Part shown: piece after piece, positions 16,549 to 25,524 of the stretch | Position numbering within the stretch: position 1 is the first letter of the stretch | Layout of the letters: each line of letters starts with the position of its first letter | Source: an uncultured Lachnospiraceae bacterium | GTDB taxonomy: Bacteria > Bacillota > Clostridia > Lachnospirales > Lachnospiraceae | Assembly: GCA_910587765.1 (NCBI GenBank) | Contig: CAJUNR010000022.1 | Span: 15,721 to 79,720, forward strand | DNA length: 64,000 nt | Reading direction: 5' to 3' | Program-made: the position numbers and the translations under genes | Notes under the pieces: generated by a model | The model's input: only the letters and a program-made list of their open reading frames with translations | What the model was told of the DNA's origin: nothing | The model's database searches: none

Positions 16549-17802
16549 ATGACAGCATTAAAGAAGAAACCGGTAAAAGGCATGAAAGACATTCTGCCTG
16601 CGGAGATGCAGGTCAGGGACTATGTGACGGGACTGATCAAAGAGACGTATAAAAGTTTCGGCTTCTCCCCGATCGAGACGCCCTGTGTGGAGCATATCGG
16701 GAACCTGTGCAGCAAACAGGGCGGGGATAATGAGAAGCTGATATTCAAGATTATGAAGCGGGGAGAGAAGCTGAATCTGGAGCAGGCGGAATCGGAAGCC
16801 GATCTGACGGACAGCGGCCTTCGGTATGACCTGACGGTGCCGCTTTCGAGATTCTATGCCAACAATGCGAACAGCCTGCCGAGTCCTTTTAAGGCGCTGC
16901 AGATCGGGAGCGTGTGGAGGGCGGATCAGCCGCAGCGGGGACGGTTCCGTCAGTTTGTCCAGTGCGACATTGACATTCTGGGGGAGGCGGGCTGTCTGGC
17001 GGAGATCGAGCTCATTCTGGCGACGACCACGCTGCTTGGGAAGCTGAATTTCTCGGATTTCAAGGTGCGGATCAATGAGAGACGGATTCTCAAGGCTATG
17101 GCCGCGTACAGCGGTTTTGCGGAGGACCAGTACGATACTGTCTTCATTATTCTGGATAAGATGGACAAGATCGGCTGGGACGGCGTGAAGGCGGAACTGC
17201 TGGAAGCAGGCTTTGAGGAGGATAAAATCGAGAAATACGTCTCCATGTTTGCGGAGATGGAAAAGGCGGAAGACGGACTTGGGTATCTGGAGGAAACGCT
17301 GGCGGATGTTCTGGAGGACGGTGTGACCTCGAATCTGCGTACGATCAGGGAGAGCGTGGAGGCGACCAGAGCCTGCCGCTTTGAGCTCGTTTTCGATCCG
17401 ACGCTGGTGCGGGGAATGTCCTATTATACGGGTACGATTTTTGAGATCGAGATGCCGCAGTTCGGCAGTTCCGTGGCCGGCGGCGGGCGTTATGACCAGA
17501 TGATTGGAAAATTTACGGGCAATCATGTCCCGGCATGCGGATTTTCGATTGGTTTTGAGCGCATCATTACGATTCTGATGGAGCAGGGCTTTGAGATCCC
17601 CGGAGGTCCCGCGAGAAAGGCGTATCTGGTGGAGAAGAAGATGCCGGCGGAAAGGCTGTGCGAGGTGCTGAGAGAGGCGAAGGCGGAACGGGAACAGGGA
17701 ACGCAGGTGCTGGTGACGCTGATGAACAAGAATAAAAAACATCAGAAAGAGCAGCTTATGAAGGAAGGATATACGGAGTTCCGGGAGTTTTTTAACAGGT
17801 AA
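16549..17802 (+). CDS. hisS: histidyl-tRNA synthetase
   Basis: A 417-residue class II synthetase that charges tRNA-His. Motif 1 lies near the N-terminus (PVKGMKDILPAEM... TPCVEHI). Motif 2 is the stretch from LQIGSVWRADQPQRGRFRQF, and the histidine-binding loops are LVRGMSYYTGTIFEI and GGRYDQMIGKF. Motif 3 is ACGFSIGFERI. An anticodon-binding domain closes the protein. The ATG at 16549 follows a weak GGAGAATAACGG site. aspS follows 137 nt downstream, a pairing common in Firmicutes. Confidence 0.95.
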   Translation: MTALKKKPVKGMKDILPAEMQVRDYVTGLIKETYKSFGFSPIETPCVEHIGNLCSKQGGDNEKLIFKIMKRGEKLNLEQAESEADLTDSGLRYDLTVPLSRFYANNANSLPSPFKALQIGSVWRADQPQRGRFRQFVQCDIDILGEAGCLAEIELILATTTLLGKLNFSDFKVRINERRILKAMAAYSGFAEDQYDTVFIILDKMDKIGWDGVKAELLEAGFEEDKIEKYVSMFAEMEKAEDGLGYLEETLADVLEDGVTSNLRTIRESVEATRACRFELVFDPTLVRGMSYYTGTIFEIEMPQFGSSVAGGGRYDQMIGKFTGNHVPACGFSIGFERIITILMEQGFEIPGGPARKAYLVEKKMPAERLCEVLREAKAEREQGTQVLVTLMNKNKKHQKEQLMKEGYTEFREFFNR

Positions 17803-17939
17803 GAACACGCCGCTGTTTTTTCGCCGGCTGTCCGCAGGGGAGTTATGGACTGACCGGGGAGATCGGTCGGCAGACGGACGCCGGAGCAGTGACGGCGGTT
17901 ATCATGGAGAAACAGACAGAAAAGAGGATGAATCATACA

Positions 17940-19736
17940 ATGGCAGAAACAATGAAAGGACTGCACAGAACCCACAGATGCGCGGAGCTTGGAACCGCCG
18001 ATATCGGCAGCACCGTCACGGTCATGGGCTGGGTGCAGAAGAGCAGGAATAAAGGCGGCATTATTTTCGTGGATCTGCGGGACCGTTCCGGGATCCTGCA
18101 GTTGATCTTCGAGGAGGCGGACTGCGGCAGCGGGAATTTTGCAAAGGCGGAGAAATTCCGGAGCGAGTTCGTAATCGCGGCGGTAGGCCGGGTGGAGGCG
18201 AGATCCGGGGCGGTCAACGAGAATCTGGAGACCGGAGCGATCGAGCTGCGCGTGGAAGAGGCGCGTATCTTATCGGAAGCGCAGACGCCGCCGTTTCCGA
18301 TCGAGTCGGGATCCAAAACGAAAGAAGAGATGCGCTTGAAATATCGTTTTCTGGATCTGAGGAGACCGGATATCCAGAGCAAGCTGATGCTCAGAAGCCA
18401 GGTGGCGACGAAGGTGCGCGCGGTGCTGGCGGAAGAGGGCTTTCTGGAAATCGAGACGCCGATTCTGATCAAGAGCACGCCGGAAGGGGCGAGGGATTAT
18501 CTGGTGCCCAGCCGGGTTCATCAGGGGAAATTTTATGCTCTGCCGCAGTCCCCACAGTTGTTTAAACAACTTTTGATGTGTTCCGGCTATGACCGTTATT
18601 TCCAGATTGCCAAATGTTTCCGCGACGAGGATCTGCGGGCGGACCGGCAGCCGGAATTTACCCAGATTGATATGGAGATGTCGTTCGTGGACGTGGACGA
18701 CGTGATCGCGGTCAATGAGCGGCTGCTGCAGAAGGTGTTCAAGGACGCCGTCGGGCTGGAGATCGAACTGCCGATTCCGCGGATGACCTGGCAGGAAGCC
18801 ATGGACCGCTACGGTTCCGATAAGCCGGATACCCGTTTCGGGATGGAGCTGGTGAATGTATCGGAGGTCGTGAAGGGCTGCGGATTCGGCGTCTTTACCG
18901 GTGCGCTGGAGAACGGCGGAAGCGTCCGGGGCATCAATGCCAAAGGGCAGGGGCAGATGCCGCGGAAGAAGATTGACGCGCTGGTGGAATTTGCGAAGGG
19001 CTTCGGCGCGAAGGGGCTGGCGTATGCGGCCATCCAGCCGGACGGAAGCTGCAAGTCTTCTTTTGCAAAATTTATGACGGAAGAGCAGATGAAAGCGCTT
19101 GTGGACGCCATGGACGGACAGCCGGGCGATCTGCTTTTGTTTGCGGCGGATAAAAATCCGGTCGTCTGGGATGTGCTGGGCAATCTCCGCCTGGAGCTTG
19201 CGCGCACTCTGGAGCTGACGGATAAGAACCAGTTCCATTTTCTGTGGGTGACCGAGTTCCCGCTGCTGGAGTGGTCCGAGGAGCAGGAGCGTTATGTGGC
19301 GATGCATCATCCGTTTACAATGCCGATGGAAGAGGACCTGGACAAGCTGGATACCGATCCGGGAGCCGTCCGCGCGAAGGCGTACGACATCGTATTAAAC
19401 GGCACGGAGCTTGGAGGCGGTTCGGTCCGTATTTTCCAGGGAGACGTACAGGAGAAGATGTTTGAGGTGCTCGGTTTTACGAAGGAACAGGCGCAGGAAC
19501 GCTTCGGATTTCTGCTGGACGCGTTCAAATACGGCGTACCGCCCCACGCCGGGCTGGCGTACGGCTTCGACCGTCTGATGATGCTGATGACGGGGGCGGA
19601 CAGTATCCGCGAGGTCATCGCCTTCCCCAAGGTCAAGGATGCATCCGATTTGATGACCAATGCGCCCGATGTGGTGGACGAGGTTCAGTTGGAAGAACTG
19701 GGAATCGCGGTCACGGCGGCACAGGAAGAAGAATAA
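17940..19736 (+). CDS. aspS: aspartyl-tRNA synthetase
   Basis: A bacterial-type class II AspRS of about 598 residues. Order seen: OB-fold anticodon-binding domain (MGWVQKSRNKGGIIFVDLRDRSG), motif 1 helix and catalytic core (FLEIETPILIKSTPEGARDYLVPS), motif 2 (CFRDEDLRADRQPEFTQID), the bacterial GAD insertion domain, and motif 3 (GLAYGFDRLMMLM). I chose the ATG at 17940 (MAETMKGLHRTHRC), which matches the usual start of clostridial AspS and has AGAGG 11 nt upstream. In-frame starts at 17904 and 17928 cannot be excluded. A strong hairpin follows the stop. Confidence 0.95.
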   Translation: MAETMKGLHRTHRCAELGTADIGSTVTVMGWVQKSRNKGGIIFVDLRDRSGILQLIFEEADCGSGNFAKAEKFRSEFVIAAVGRVEARSGAVNENLETGAIELRVEEARILSEAQTPPFPIESGSKTKEEMRLKYRFLDLRRPDIQSKLMLRSQVATKVRAVLAEEGFLEIETPILIKSTPEGARDYLVPSRVHQGKFYALPQSPQLFKQLLMCSGYDRYFQIAKCFRDEDLRADRQPEFTQIDMEMSFVDVDDVIAVNERLLQKVFKDAVGLEIELPIPRMTWQEAMDRYGSDKPDTRFGMELVNVSEVVKGCGFGVFTGALENGGSVRGINAKGQGQMPRKKIDALVEFAKGFGAKGLAYAAIQPDGSCKSSFAKFMTEEQMKALVDAMDGQPGDLLLFAADKNPVVWDVLGNLRLELARTLELTDKNQFHFLWVTEFPLLEWSEEQERYVAMHHPFTMPMEEDLDKLDTDPGAVRAKAYDIVLNGTELGGGSVRIFQGDVQEKMFEVLGFTKEQAQERFGFLLDAFKYGVPPHAGLAYGFDRLMMLMTGADSIREVIAFPKVKDASDLMTNAPDVVDEVQLEELGIAVTAAQEEE

Positions 19737-19745
19737 AAACAAAGA

Positions 19746-19794
19746 GGTCCCGGCCCCGCAGGAATGTTTCCGTGCATCCTGCGGGGCCGGGACC
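19746..19794. terminator. 18-bp bidirectional terminator hairpin
   Basis: GGTCCCGGCCCCGCAGGA (19746-19763) is perfectly complementary to 19777-19794. The minus side continues into CTTTGTTTTT and the plus side into TATATATTTT. It sits between the convergent aspS and a hypothetical gene and probably serves both. Confidence 0.85.
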
Positions 19795-19803
19795 GTATAT
19801 ATT

Positions 19804-20310
19804 TTATGAAATACTAAGAATCATGTCTTTATTCAGCAGTCCGGCTTTCTGCATGCTTTCCCAGCTTTTTTTTCTCAGAACGTCTACGTCTTCCGTGACC
19901 TGGACTTCGCTGCTTCCGTCGGCGCTGTATACGCAGATCAGCCGCTCTTTCCAGATCAGGTAATACCAGCGGTAATAGCGGTTTTCATGCGCGAAGTCAT
20001 GGCTGTCAAAGCAGGGAAAGCGTTCCGTCACTTCATATACGGTTCTGCCGTAACAGTCTTTGTGCAGCCCTTCGGTGCGGCCGCTGCGGACGGCGGTTAA
20101 AAGTTTCAGACTCCCGTATCTTTTCCCTCCGGCAGTAAAACACAGGCCGCGCTCATAGCTCTTCTTCTCCGGCGTCGGTGTGCGCCGGAACAGAGGCCGG
20201 CCGTTTTCGTCCTGTTCGTCGCTGACCCATTCCAGCAGCATGTCGGTTTCTACAAAACAGGTGTTTGGTTTCTTGTGCAGCTTTAGTATCATGTGGCTGT
20301 TCATGTTCAT
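19804..20310 (-). CDS. hypothetical protein
   Basis: A 168-residue soluble protein of unknown family. It is rich in charged and aromatic residues (for example HENRYYRWYYLIWKERLICVY) and reads like an all-beta or alpha/beta domain, with no signal peptide or membrane helix. An AGGAGAGG site precedes the ATG. It is monocistronic, with a shared terminator at its 3' end. I recognise no motif that assigns a function. Confidence 0.7.
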   Translation of the reverse strand: MNMNSHMILKLHKKPNTCFVETDMLLEWVSDEQDENGRPLFRRTPTPEKKSYERGLCFTAGGKRYGSLKLLTAVRSGRTEGLHKDCYGRTVYEVTERFPCFDSHDFAHENRYYRWYYLIWKERLICVYSADGSSEVQVTEDVDVLRKKSWESMQKAGLLNKDMILSIS

Positions 20311-20413
20311 TTTTTGTCGTTTCCTCTCCTGCCTGATATTTTAGCATGTTTGCTCAGAAAAAGCAAAACTGTTTTCTGATGCAGCATGAAGACTGGAGAA
20401 TCTGCCCGCATCC

Positions 20414-20437
20414 GGCGTCCGGGCGGCGTGGGTGTAA
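20414..20437. repeat. dispersed GC-rich repeat copy 1
   Basis: GGCGTCCGGG(C)GGCG then TGGGTGTAA matches the sequence at 26301-26324 at 21 of 24 positions. The shorter core GCGCAGGTGT occurs at 9446. All copies are intergenic. Confidence 0.45.
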
Positions 20438-20494
20438 AAAGCAGTGAGGATCATAAAACAAGGCAAAAATTTATTGTAATTCAATAAAATAATA

Positions 20495-20523
20495 TTGACA
20501 AACAGGAAAATGAGAGCTATGAT
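20495..20523 (+). promoter_or_regulatory. promoter of the DUF2975 operon with flanking inverted repeat
   Basis: TTGACA (20495-20500), 17 nt and TATGAT (20518-20523) precede the DUF2975 start by 34 nt. Just upstream, TTATTG-TAATT-CAATAA (20471-20487) is a short inverted repeat that could be an operator for the XRE-type regulator in this operon; that link is inferred. Confidence 0.65.
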
Positions 20524-20557
20524 AGACTGGAAATGAGAGAAGACGGAGGAAAGGATC

Positions 20558-21040
20558 ATGAAACAGACGGAGATGTCGGGATATCTGAAGATGATCACGA
20601 TAGGAGTGGGCGTGCTGCTCCTTGCTTTTGTATTCTGGTTCCTGCCGCTGGTGCTGGAGGAACCGCTGCTGGAGGCCGCGGGAGAGACCGGCTACCGGGC
20701 GACCTGCGCTCTGATCGGGGTGAGCGCGGTTCCGGCGCTGCTGTGCCTGGTGCGCTTCTGGGGAATCTGCGGCAGCATTCATGAAGACCGTTCTTTCTCC
20801 GGGGAGAATGCCGGGAGGCTCAAGCGCATGAGCCAGTATATGCTGTTCGACGCGGTGCTGTACAGCGGGTTTCTGGTGTGGTTCTTCCTGTCCGGGTGGT
20901 ATCTGGGGGCGCCGTGGCTAATCTTCCCGGTGCTTCTGGCGATCTTTATCTCGGTGTCGCTGACCGTGCTCTGCGCGGCGCTGTCCCATCTGGTGCAGAA
21001 AGCGGGCGAGATTCAGGAGGAACAGGAGCTGACGATATAG
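20558..21040 (+). CDS. DUF2975 family membrane protein
   Basis: A 160-residue protein with four predicted membrane helices (about residues 12-32, 48-66, 93-113 and 120-143), matching the DUF2975 layout. The conserved short loop CGSIHEDRSFSGENAGRLKRM lies between helices 2 and 3. DUF2975 genes are usually paired with a small Cro/CI-like regulator, as here (30 nt downstream). Molecular role is unknown; such pairs are often thought to be membrane-linked regulatory modules. Confidence 0.8.
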   Translation: MKQTEMSGYLKMITIGVGVLLLAFVFWFLPLVLEEPLLEAAGETGYRATCALIGVSAVPALLCLVRFWGICGSIHEDRSFSGENAGRLKRMSQYMLFDAVLYSGFLVWFFLSGWYLGAPWLIFPVLLAIFISVSLTVLCAALSHLVQKAGEIQEEQELTI

Positions 21041-21070
21041 AGCGGCATTTTCCGGTAAGGAGGTATACGG

Positions 21071-21286
21071 ATGGCGATCATCATCAATATTGACGTGATG
21101 CTGGCGAAGCGGAAGATGAGCGTTACCGAGCTTTCGGAGCGGGTCGGCATCACGATGGCGAATATTTCCATTCTGAAGAACGGAAAGGCAAAGGCGATCA
21201 AGCTGAGCACGCTGGAGGGCATCTGCCGGGCGCTTGACTGCCAGCCGGGAGATCTTCTGGAATACAGAGAGGATACGAAATTTTAA
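21071..21286 (+). CDS. XRE/Cro-CI family small HTH regulator
   Basis: A 71-residue protein that is almost only a helix-turn-helix domain: NIDVMLAKRKMSVTELSERVGITMANISILKNGKAKAIKLSTLEGICRALDCQPGDLLEY, the YozG-like subtype. AAGGAGG precedes the ATG. It is translated from the same transcript as the DUF2975 protein, and probably regulates this operon. Confidence 0.88.
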   Translation: MAIIINIDVMLAKRKMSVTELSERVGITMANISILKNGKAKAIKLSTLEGICRALDCQPGDLLEYREDTKF

Positions 21287-21357
21287 TCGCCCACGTCGGG
21301 CTGAGAGCCGGTAAGTAAGAACAGTAACATTATTTTCACAAGGAGGAATCAGAGAAT

Positions 21358-22695
21358 ATGAACGAAAATGCTCAGGAGGGCAGACAGGAGTGTCTGTCTC
21401 GGATTTGTGCACCCTTTTTTCCGGAATGCGAGCCGGTGGACCGGCTGTTTGCGGTGCTGTATCTGCTGGCGGGCTACGGATTTATCTATGTATGCTCCAG
21501 TATGGAATTTGAGAGAAATCTGGCGGTTTTTACGGTTTTTTATGCGGCGGTTGTCCTGCTTTATCTGTGGGGAAAGGAGATTCGTCCGCCCAGGGAGAGC
21601 TGGTTCTGGCTGGCGGTGATGCTCTCGGCGGGGATCCCATACGCATTCTGGAGCGTCCTCTCTCTGCTGCAGTTTCCGGCTCTGATGGCGGTTGCGGCTT
21701 ACTGGACGCTGTCGGCTTCCGGCAGGCTGTTAAAGGACGGACAGACGTCCCGGTGGGTGTTTTTTGACGGCTGCAACGCTCTTTTCGTCGTTCCGTTCCG
21801 CAATTTCGGATGTCAGATGCGCGTCCTCTCCGGCGGCGCCGGGGCGGAAGAAAAGCGGCAAAAAGCGTCCGGCAGGTTCGGCGGAATCCTTCTCGGGATG
21901 GTGATTGCTTTGCCGGTTCTGGTGATTATCCTGCCGCTGCTCTCGAGCGCGGACGCGGGTTTCCAGCATCTGCTGGGGAGTCTGGCCTCTTACGGCAGCG
22001 AGCATCTTATGGTTTTCTTTGCCTGCCTGTTCTTTGCGGTTCCGGTTTCCTGCTATCTGTTCGGCCTGATCTTCGGCGGGATTCACAGGAGGAATACGGA
22101 CTGTTTCCGGGAGGAGAAACTGGAGGCGGACGCGGAGGCGGTGCGCGTCGTTCCGGATACGGCCGTCTGTACGGTGCTGGCGGTGATCTGTCTGGTATAC
22201 GGCCTGTTCATGGGGATTCAGGGAAGGTACCTGTTCTCTGCGTTTGCCGGAAGGCTTCCGGAGAGCTTTACGTATTCGGAATATGCAAGAAGGGGATTCT
22301 TCGAGCTGTGCCAGATCGGGGCGTGGAATCTGATCTTCGCAGGACTTGCCGGCGCGTGTTCGAGAACGGACCGGAGGAAGCACAGAGGGCTGGGGGTCCT
22401 GACGGTGCTGATGTCGGTGCTGACCCTGCTTCTGCTGGCGACGGCGGTGAGCAAGATGGGGATGTATATCAGCGTCTACGGTCTGACCGTGTACCGGATT
22501 CTGCCGCTTCTGTTTCTGCTGTGGATGATGCTGGTGTTTGTCTGCCTGATTCTCCGTCAGACGCGGGAGTTTCCGATGGTGCGGCTGTGCGTGATGGCGG
22601 GAGCGGTTCTGTTCTGCCTGATCTGCATCTGCCCGGTCGAACACTGGACGCAGCTATACAATACATGGGCGAGAGCGCGGGGGCTGATCGTATAG
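21358..22695 (+). CDS. DUF4153/DUF4173-type polytopic membrane protein
   Basis: A 445-residue protein with about 11 hydrophobic helices and no soluble domain of note. The segment SFTYSEYARRGFFELCQI is characteristic of DUF4173 proteins, which accompany DUF2975/XRE pairs in Firmicutes. AAGGAGG lies just before the ATG at 21358. It is probably the third gene of the DUF2975-XRE operon (72-nt gap) and is followed by a terminator. Function is unknown. Confidence 0.75.
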   Translation: MNENAQEGRQECLSRICAPFFPECEPVDRLFAVLYLLAGYGFIYVCSSMEFERNLAVFTVFYAAVVLLYLWGKEIRPPRESWFWLAVMLSAGIPYAFWSVLSLLQFPALMAVAAYWTLSASGRLLKDGQTSRWVFFDGCNALFVVPFRNFGCQMRVLSGGAGAEEKRQKASGRFGGILLGMVIALPVLVIILPLLSSADAGFQHLLGSLASYGSEHLMVFFACLFFAVPVSCYLFGLIFGGIHRRNTDCFREEKLEADAEAVRVVPDTAVCTVLAVICLVYGLFMGIQGRYLFSAFAGRLPESFTYSEYARRGFFELCQIGAWNLIFAGLAGACSRTDRRKHRGLGVLTVLMSVLTLLLLATAVSKMGMYISVYGLTVYRILPLLFLLWMMLVFVCLILRQTREFPMVRLCVMAGAVLFCLICICPVEHWTQLYNTWARARGLIV

Positions 22696-22723
22696 CGCGG
22701 CATCCGATAATTGTAGAAAGTTT

Positions 22724-22755
22724 AAAAAATTCCGGATGAAAATTCGGAATTTTTT
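22724..22755 (+). terminator. intrinsic terminator of the DUF2975 operon
   Basis: AAAAAATTCCG (22724-22734) pairs perfectly with CGGAATTTTTT (22745-22755) and ends in a T run. Confidence 0.85.
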
Positions 22756-22875
22756 GTTATTTTCAACAAAAAATTTGAAAAAAAGATGGTAAATCAGAAA
22801 GCGCTGTGATAGAATCAAAAGTGTAAGGGGTGAATAGATGTGATTATGGCATTTGGGTAGAAAGAAGGAAGAGGT

Positions 22876-23526
22876 ATGCCGGTATATCGACTAAGAGAAA
22901 ATGAGGTAAGTTTCCCTAATCCGGAACTTGCGGAAAAGGACGGCCTGCTGGCCGTGGGAGGGGATCTGAGCGTAGAGCGTCTTTTACTGGGATACTGCAA
23001 CGGGATCTTTCCGTGGTACAATCCGGGAGAGGAGATTATATGGTGGTGTCCGAAGCGGCGCTTCCTGATTTTTCCGGGGGAAATCCACGTTTCCCGTTCA
23101 ATGAAAAAATACATTAAAAAACATAAGATTGAGATTCGGCTGAACCGGGATTTTCAGGATACGATGCACCGGTGCCGGATGATGAGGGAGAAGGACGAGG
23201 GAACCTGGATCGGCGACGATATGGAGGCGGCTTATTTTGCGCTCCATAAAAAAGGCTTTGCCGCCAGCGTGGAGGCGTACGAGGACGGAGAACTTTCGGG
23301 GGGACTCTACGGAGTGGCTATCGGCCGCTGTTTTTTCGGCGAGAGCATGTTCTCCGAGAAAAAAAACGGTTCCAAGACGGCGCTGATCGGCCTGTCGGGC
23401 GTACTCAGGGACAATCATTTTTCTTTCATTGACTGTCAGTTTTATACAGAGCATCTGGAGAGTATGGGGGGACGGTATGTGGAGTGGGGGGACTATGTGA
23501 GCATGCTGAAAGAAGGAACAAAATGA
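22876..23526 (+). CDS. aat: leucyl/phenylalanyl-tRNA--protein transferase
   Basis: This 216-residue enzyme adds Leu or Phe from charged tRNA to N-terminal Lys or Arg of proteins, tagging them for N-end-rule degradation. Family blocks seen: FPNPELAEKDGLLAVGGDLS, YCNGIFPWYN, WWCPKRRFLIFPGE and GGLYGVAIGRCFFGESMFS. Length is near normal. AGGAAGAGGT precedes the ATG. It is read in the same direction as purA, 106 nt away. Confidence 0.95.
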   Translation: MPVYRLRENEVSFPNPELAEKDGLLAVGGDLSVERLLLGYCNGIFPWYNPGEEIIWWCPKRRFLIFPGEIHVSRSMKKYIKKHKIEIRLNRDFQDTMHRCRMMREKDEGTWIGDDMEAAYFALHKKGFAASVEAYEDGELSGGLYGVAIGRCFFGESMFSEKKNGSKTALIGLSGVLRDNHFSFIDCQFYTEHLESMGGRYVEWGDYVSMLKEGTK

Positions 23527-23632
23527 TGCTTTACTTGCCATTCTTTTTACGCTATACTATACCATGTGTGCGGTCGGGCCGTACGGGAACCGCACGGAAA
23601 CATACAGGACAGAGCATGGAGGAAGACAGATC

Positions 23633-24922
23633 ATGGTAAGAGCAGTTGTAGGAGCAAACTGGGGAGACGAAGGCAAGGGCAAGATCACGGATATGCTCGG
23701 CAAGGAGTCGGATATCATTGTCCGCTTTCAGGGAGGAGCCAATGCGGGACACACGATCATCAACGATTACGGCAAATTTGCACTGCATACGCTTCCCTCA
23801 GGCGTGTTTTATGACCATACCACAAGTATTATCGGGAGCGGCGTCGCGCTGAACATACCGGTGCTTTTTCAGGAGATCCGGGGAATCGTGGAACGCGGGG
23901 TTCCCGCGCCGAAGATTCTGGTATCGGACCGCGCGCAGATGGTGATGTCTTATCATATCCTTTTTGATAAACTGGAGGAGGAACGGCTGGCCGGCAAGTC
24001 ATTTGGTTCCACCAAATCGGGCATTGCGCCCTTTTACTCGGACAAATACGCGAAGATCGGTTTCCAGGTCAGCGAACTGTTTCATGAGGAGGCGGCGCTG
24101 AAAGAGAAGATTGAGCGTGTGATCACGCAGAAAAACGTCATGCTGGAACACCTGTATCATGCGCCGGTTCTGCGGACGGAGGATATTTATCAGGAACTGA
24201 TGGATTATAAGAAGATGGTGGAGCCGTATGTGTGCGACGTGTCTCTCTATCTGTGGAACGCGGTCAGGGAGGGAAAGAATATCCTTCTGGAAGGACAGCT
24301 CGGAACCCTGAAGGATCCGGATCACGGAATCTATCCGATGGTGACCTCTTCTTCGACGCTGGCAGCTTACGGGGCGATCGGTGCGGGCATCCCGCCGTAT
24401 GAGATCCGGCAGATAATTACCGTGTGCAAGGCTTATTCCAGCGCGGTGGGAGCGGGCGCGTTTGTCAGCGAGATTTTCGGCGACGAGGCGAAGGAGCTTC
24501 GGGACCGGGGCGGAGACGGAGGAGAGTACGGCGCGACGACCGGACGGCCGAGGCGCATGGGCTGGTTTGACTGCGTGGCTTCCAAATACGGGTGCCGTCT
24601 GCAGGGAGCTACGGATGTGGCCTTTACCGTGCTGGACGTGCTCGGCTATCTGGATAAGATCCCGGTCTGCGTAGGATATGAGATTGACGGCAAGGTGACA
24701 ACGGAGTTTCCGGTCACCGGACTTCTGGAGAAGGCGAAGCCGGTTTATCAGGTGCTTCCGGGCTGGAAGTGCGATATCCGCGGCATCAGGGAATATGACG
24801 AGCTGCCGGAAAACTGCCGGAAATACGTAGAGTTTATCGAAGAGCAGATCGGTTTCCCGATCACGATGGTTTCCAACGGACCGGGAAGGAACGACATTAT
24901 CTTCAGGAAGAGGCCGATATGA
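23633..24922 (+). CDS. purA: adenylosuccinate synthetase
   Basis: A 429-residue GTP-dependent enzyme that converts IMP and aspartate to adenylosuccinate in AMP synthesis. The P-loop-like NWGDEGKGK and GGANAGHTI are at the N-terminus, and GEYGATTGRPRRMGWFD is further in. The ATG at 23633 follows GGAGG at 23618; an upstream in-frame ATG at 23564 has no ribosome site and adds a non-conserved tail. It overlaps the next gene as ATGA, so translation is probably coupled. Confidence 0.95.
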   Translation: MVRAVVGANWGDEGKGKITDMLGKESDIIVRFQGGANAGHTIINDYGKFALHTLPSGVFYDHTTSIIGSGVALNIPVLFQEIRGIVERGVPAPKILVSDRAQMVMSYHILFDKLEEERLAGKSFGSTKSGIAPFYSDKYAKIGFQVSELFHEEAALKEKIERVITQKNVMLEHLYHAPVLRTEDIYQELMDYKKMVEPYVCDVSLYLWNAVREGKNILLEGQLGTLKDPDHGIYPMVTSSSTLAAYGAIGAGIPPYEIRQIITVCKAYSSAVGAGAFVSEIFGDEAKELRDRGGDGGEYGATTGRPRRMGWFDCVASKYGCRLQGATDVAFTVLDVLGYLDKIPVCVGYEIDGKVTTEFPVTGLLEKAKPVYQVLPGWKCDIRGIREYDELPENCRKYVEFIEEQIGFPITMVSNGPGRNDIIFRKRPI

Positions 24923-25524
24923 TCAGGAACGTCATATTTGATATCGGAAATGTGCTGGTGGATTTCTGCTGGAGGGAACATATTGAGTCCTGCGGATTTC
25001 AGGGAGTGACTGCGGACCGGATCGGCAGGGCGATGATGCAGAGTCCGGTATGGTCGGAGATTGACCGGGGTGTCTGGAGCATGGAGGAGCTGCTGGCGGC
25101 TTTTATCGCCAACGATCCGGAGATCGGGGACGCGATCCGCATCGTATTCCGGGATTTCCGTACGCTGGTGAAAGAGAGGAGCGGATCCGTGGCATGGATC
25201 CGCTCCTTGAAGGCGGAAGGCCTGGGCGTCTATTATCTGTCGAATTTTTCAAGACGTGTGGAGACGGAGGCGGCAGCGGAGCTGTCGTTTTTAAAGGAGA
25301 TGGACGGAGGCATCCTGTCGTATAAGGAACGGCTGATTAAACCGGATCCGGCAATCTACCGGCTTCTGCTTGCGCGGTACGGGTTGTCGGCGGAGGAGTC
25401 GGTCTTTCTGGACGACACGCCGGAGAACGTGGAGGCGGCGAAAGCGCTGGGAATGCAGGGGATTGTGGTGGAGAGCCAGGAACAGGCGAAGCGCAGGCTG
25501 CGGGAAGTGCTGAGGTGCGTATGA
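24919..25524 (+). CDS. HAD-family hydrolase (subfamily IA)
   Basis: A 201-residue haloacid-dehalogenase-like phosphatase. Motif I is FDIGNVLVDF (the second Asp of the usual DxD is replaced by Gly-Asn as in the YihX-like group). Motif II is YYLSNFS, motif III Lys in IKPDPAIY, and motif IV VFLDDTPENVEAAKALGM. It overlaps purA and the next gene by 4 bp each (ATGA), so the three are one operon. It is probably a sugar-phosphate or nucleotide phosphatase; substrate unknown. Confidence 0.88.
   Translation: MIRNVIFDIGNVLVDFCWREHIESCGFQGVTADRIGRAMMQSPVWSEIDRGVWSMEELLAAFIANDPEIGDAIRIVFRDFRTLVKERSGSVAWIRSLKAEGLGVYYLSNFSRRVETEAAAELSFLKEMDGGILSYKERLIKPDPAIYRLLLARYGLSAEESVFLDDTPENVEAAKALGMQGIVVESQEQAKRRLREVLRCV

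Noticed and set aside
17803..17939. Possible T-box or other riboswitch before aspS
   Set aside because: The gap has GC-rich self-complementary stretches but no T-box motif, specifier loop or antiterminator.
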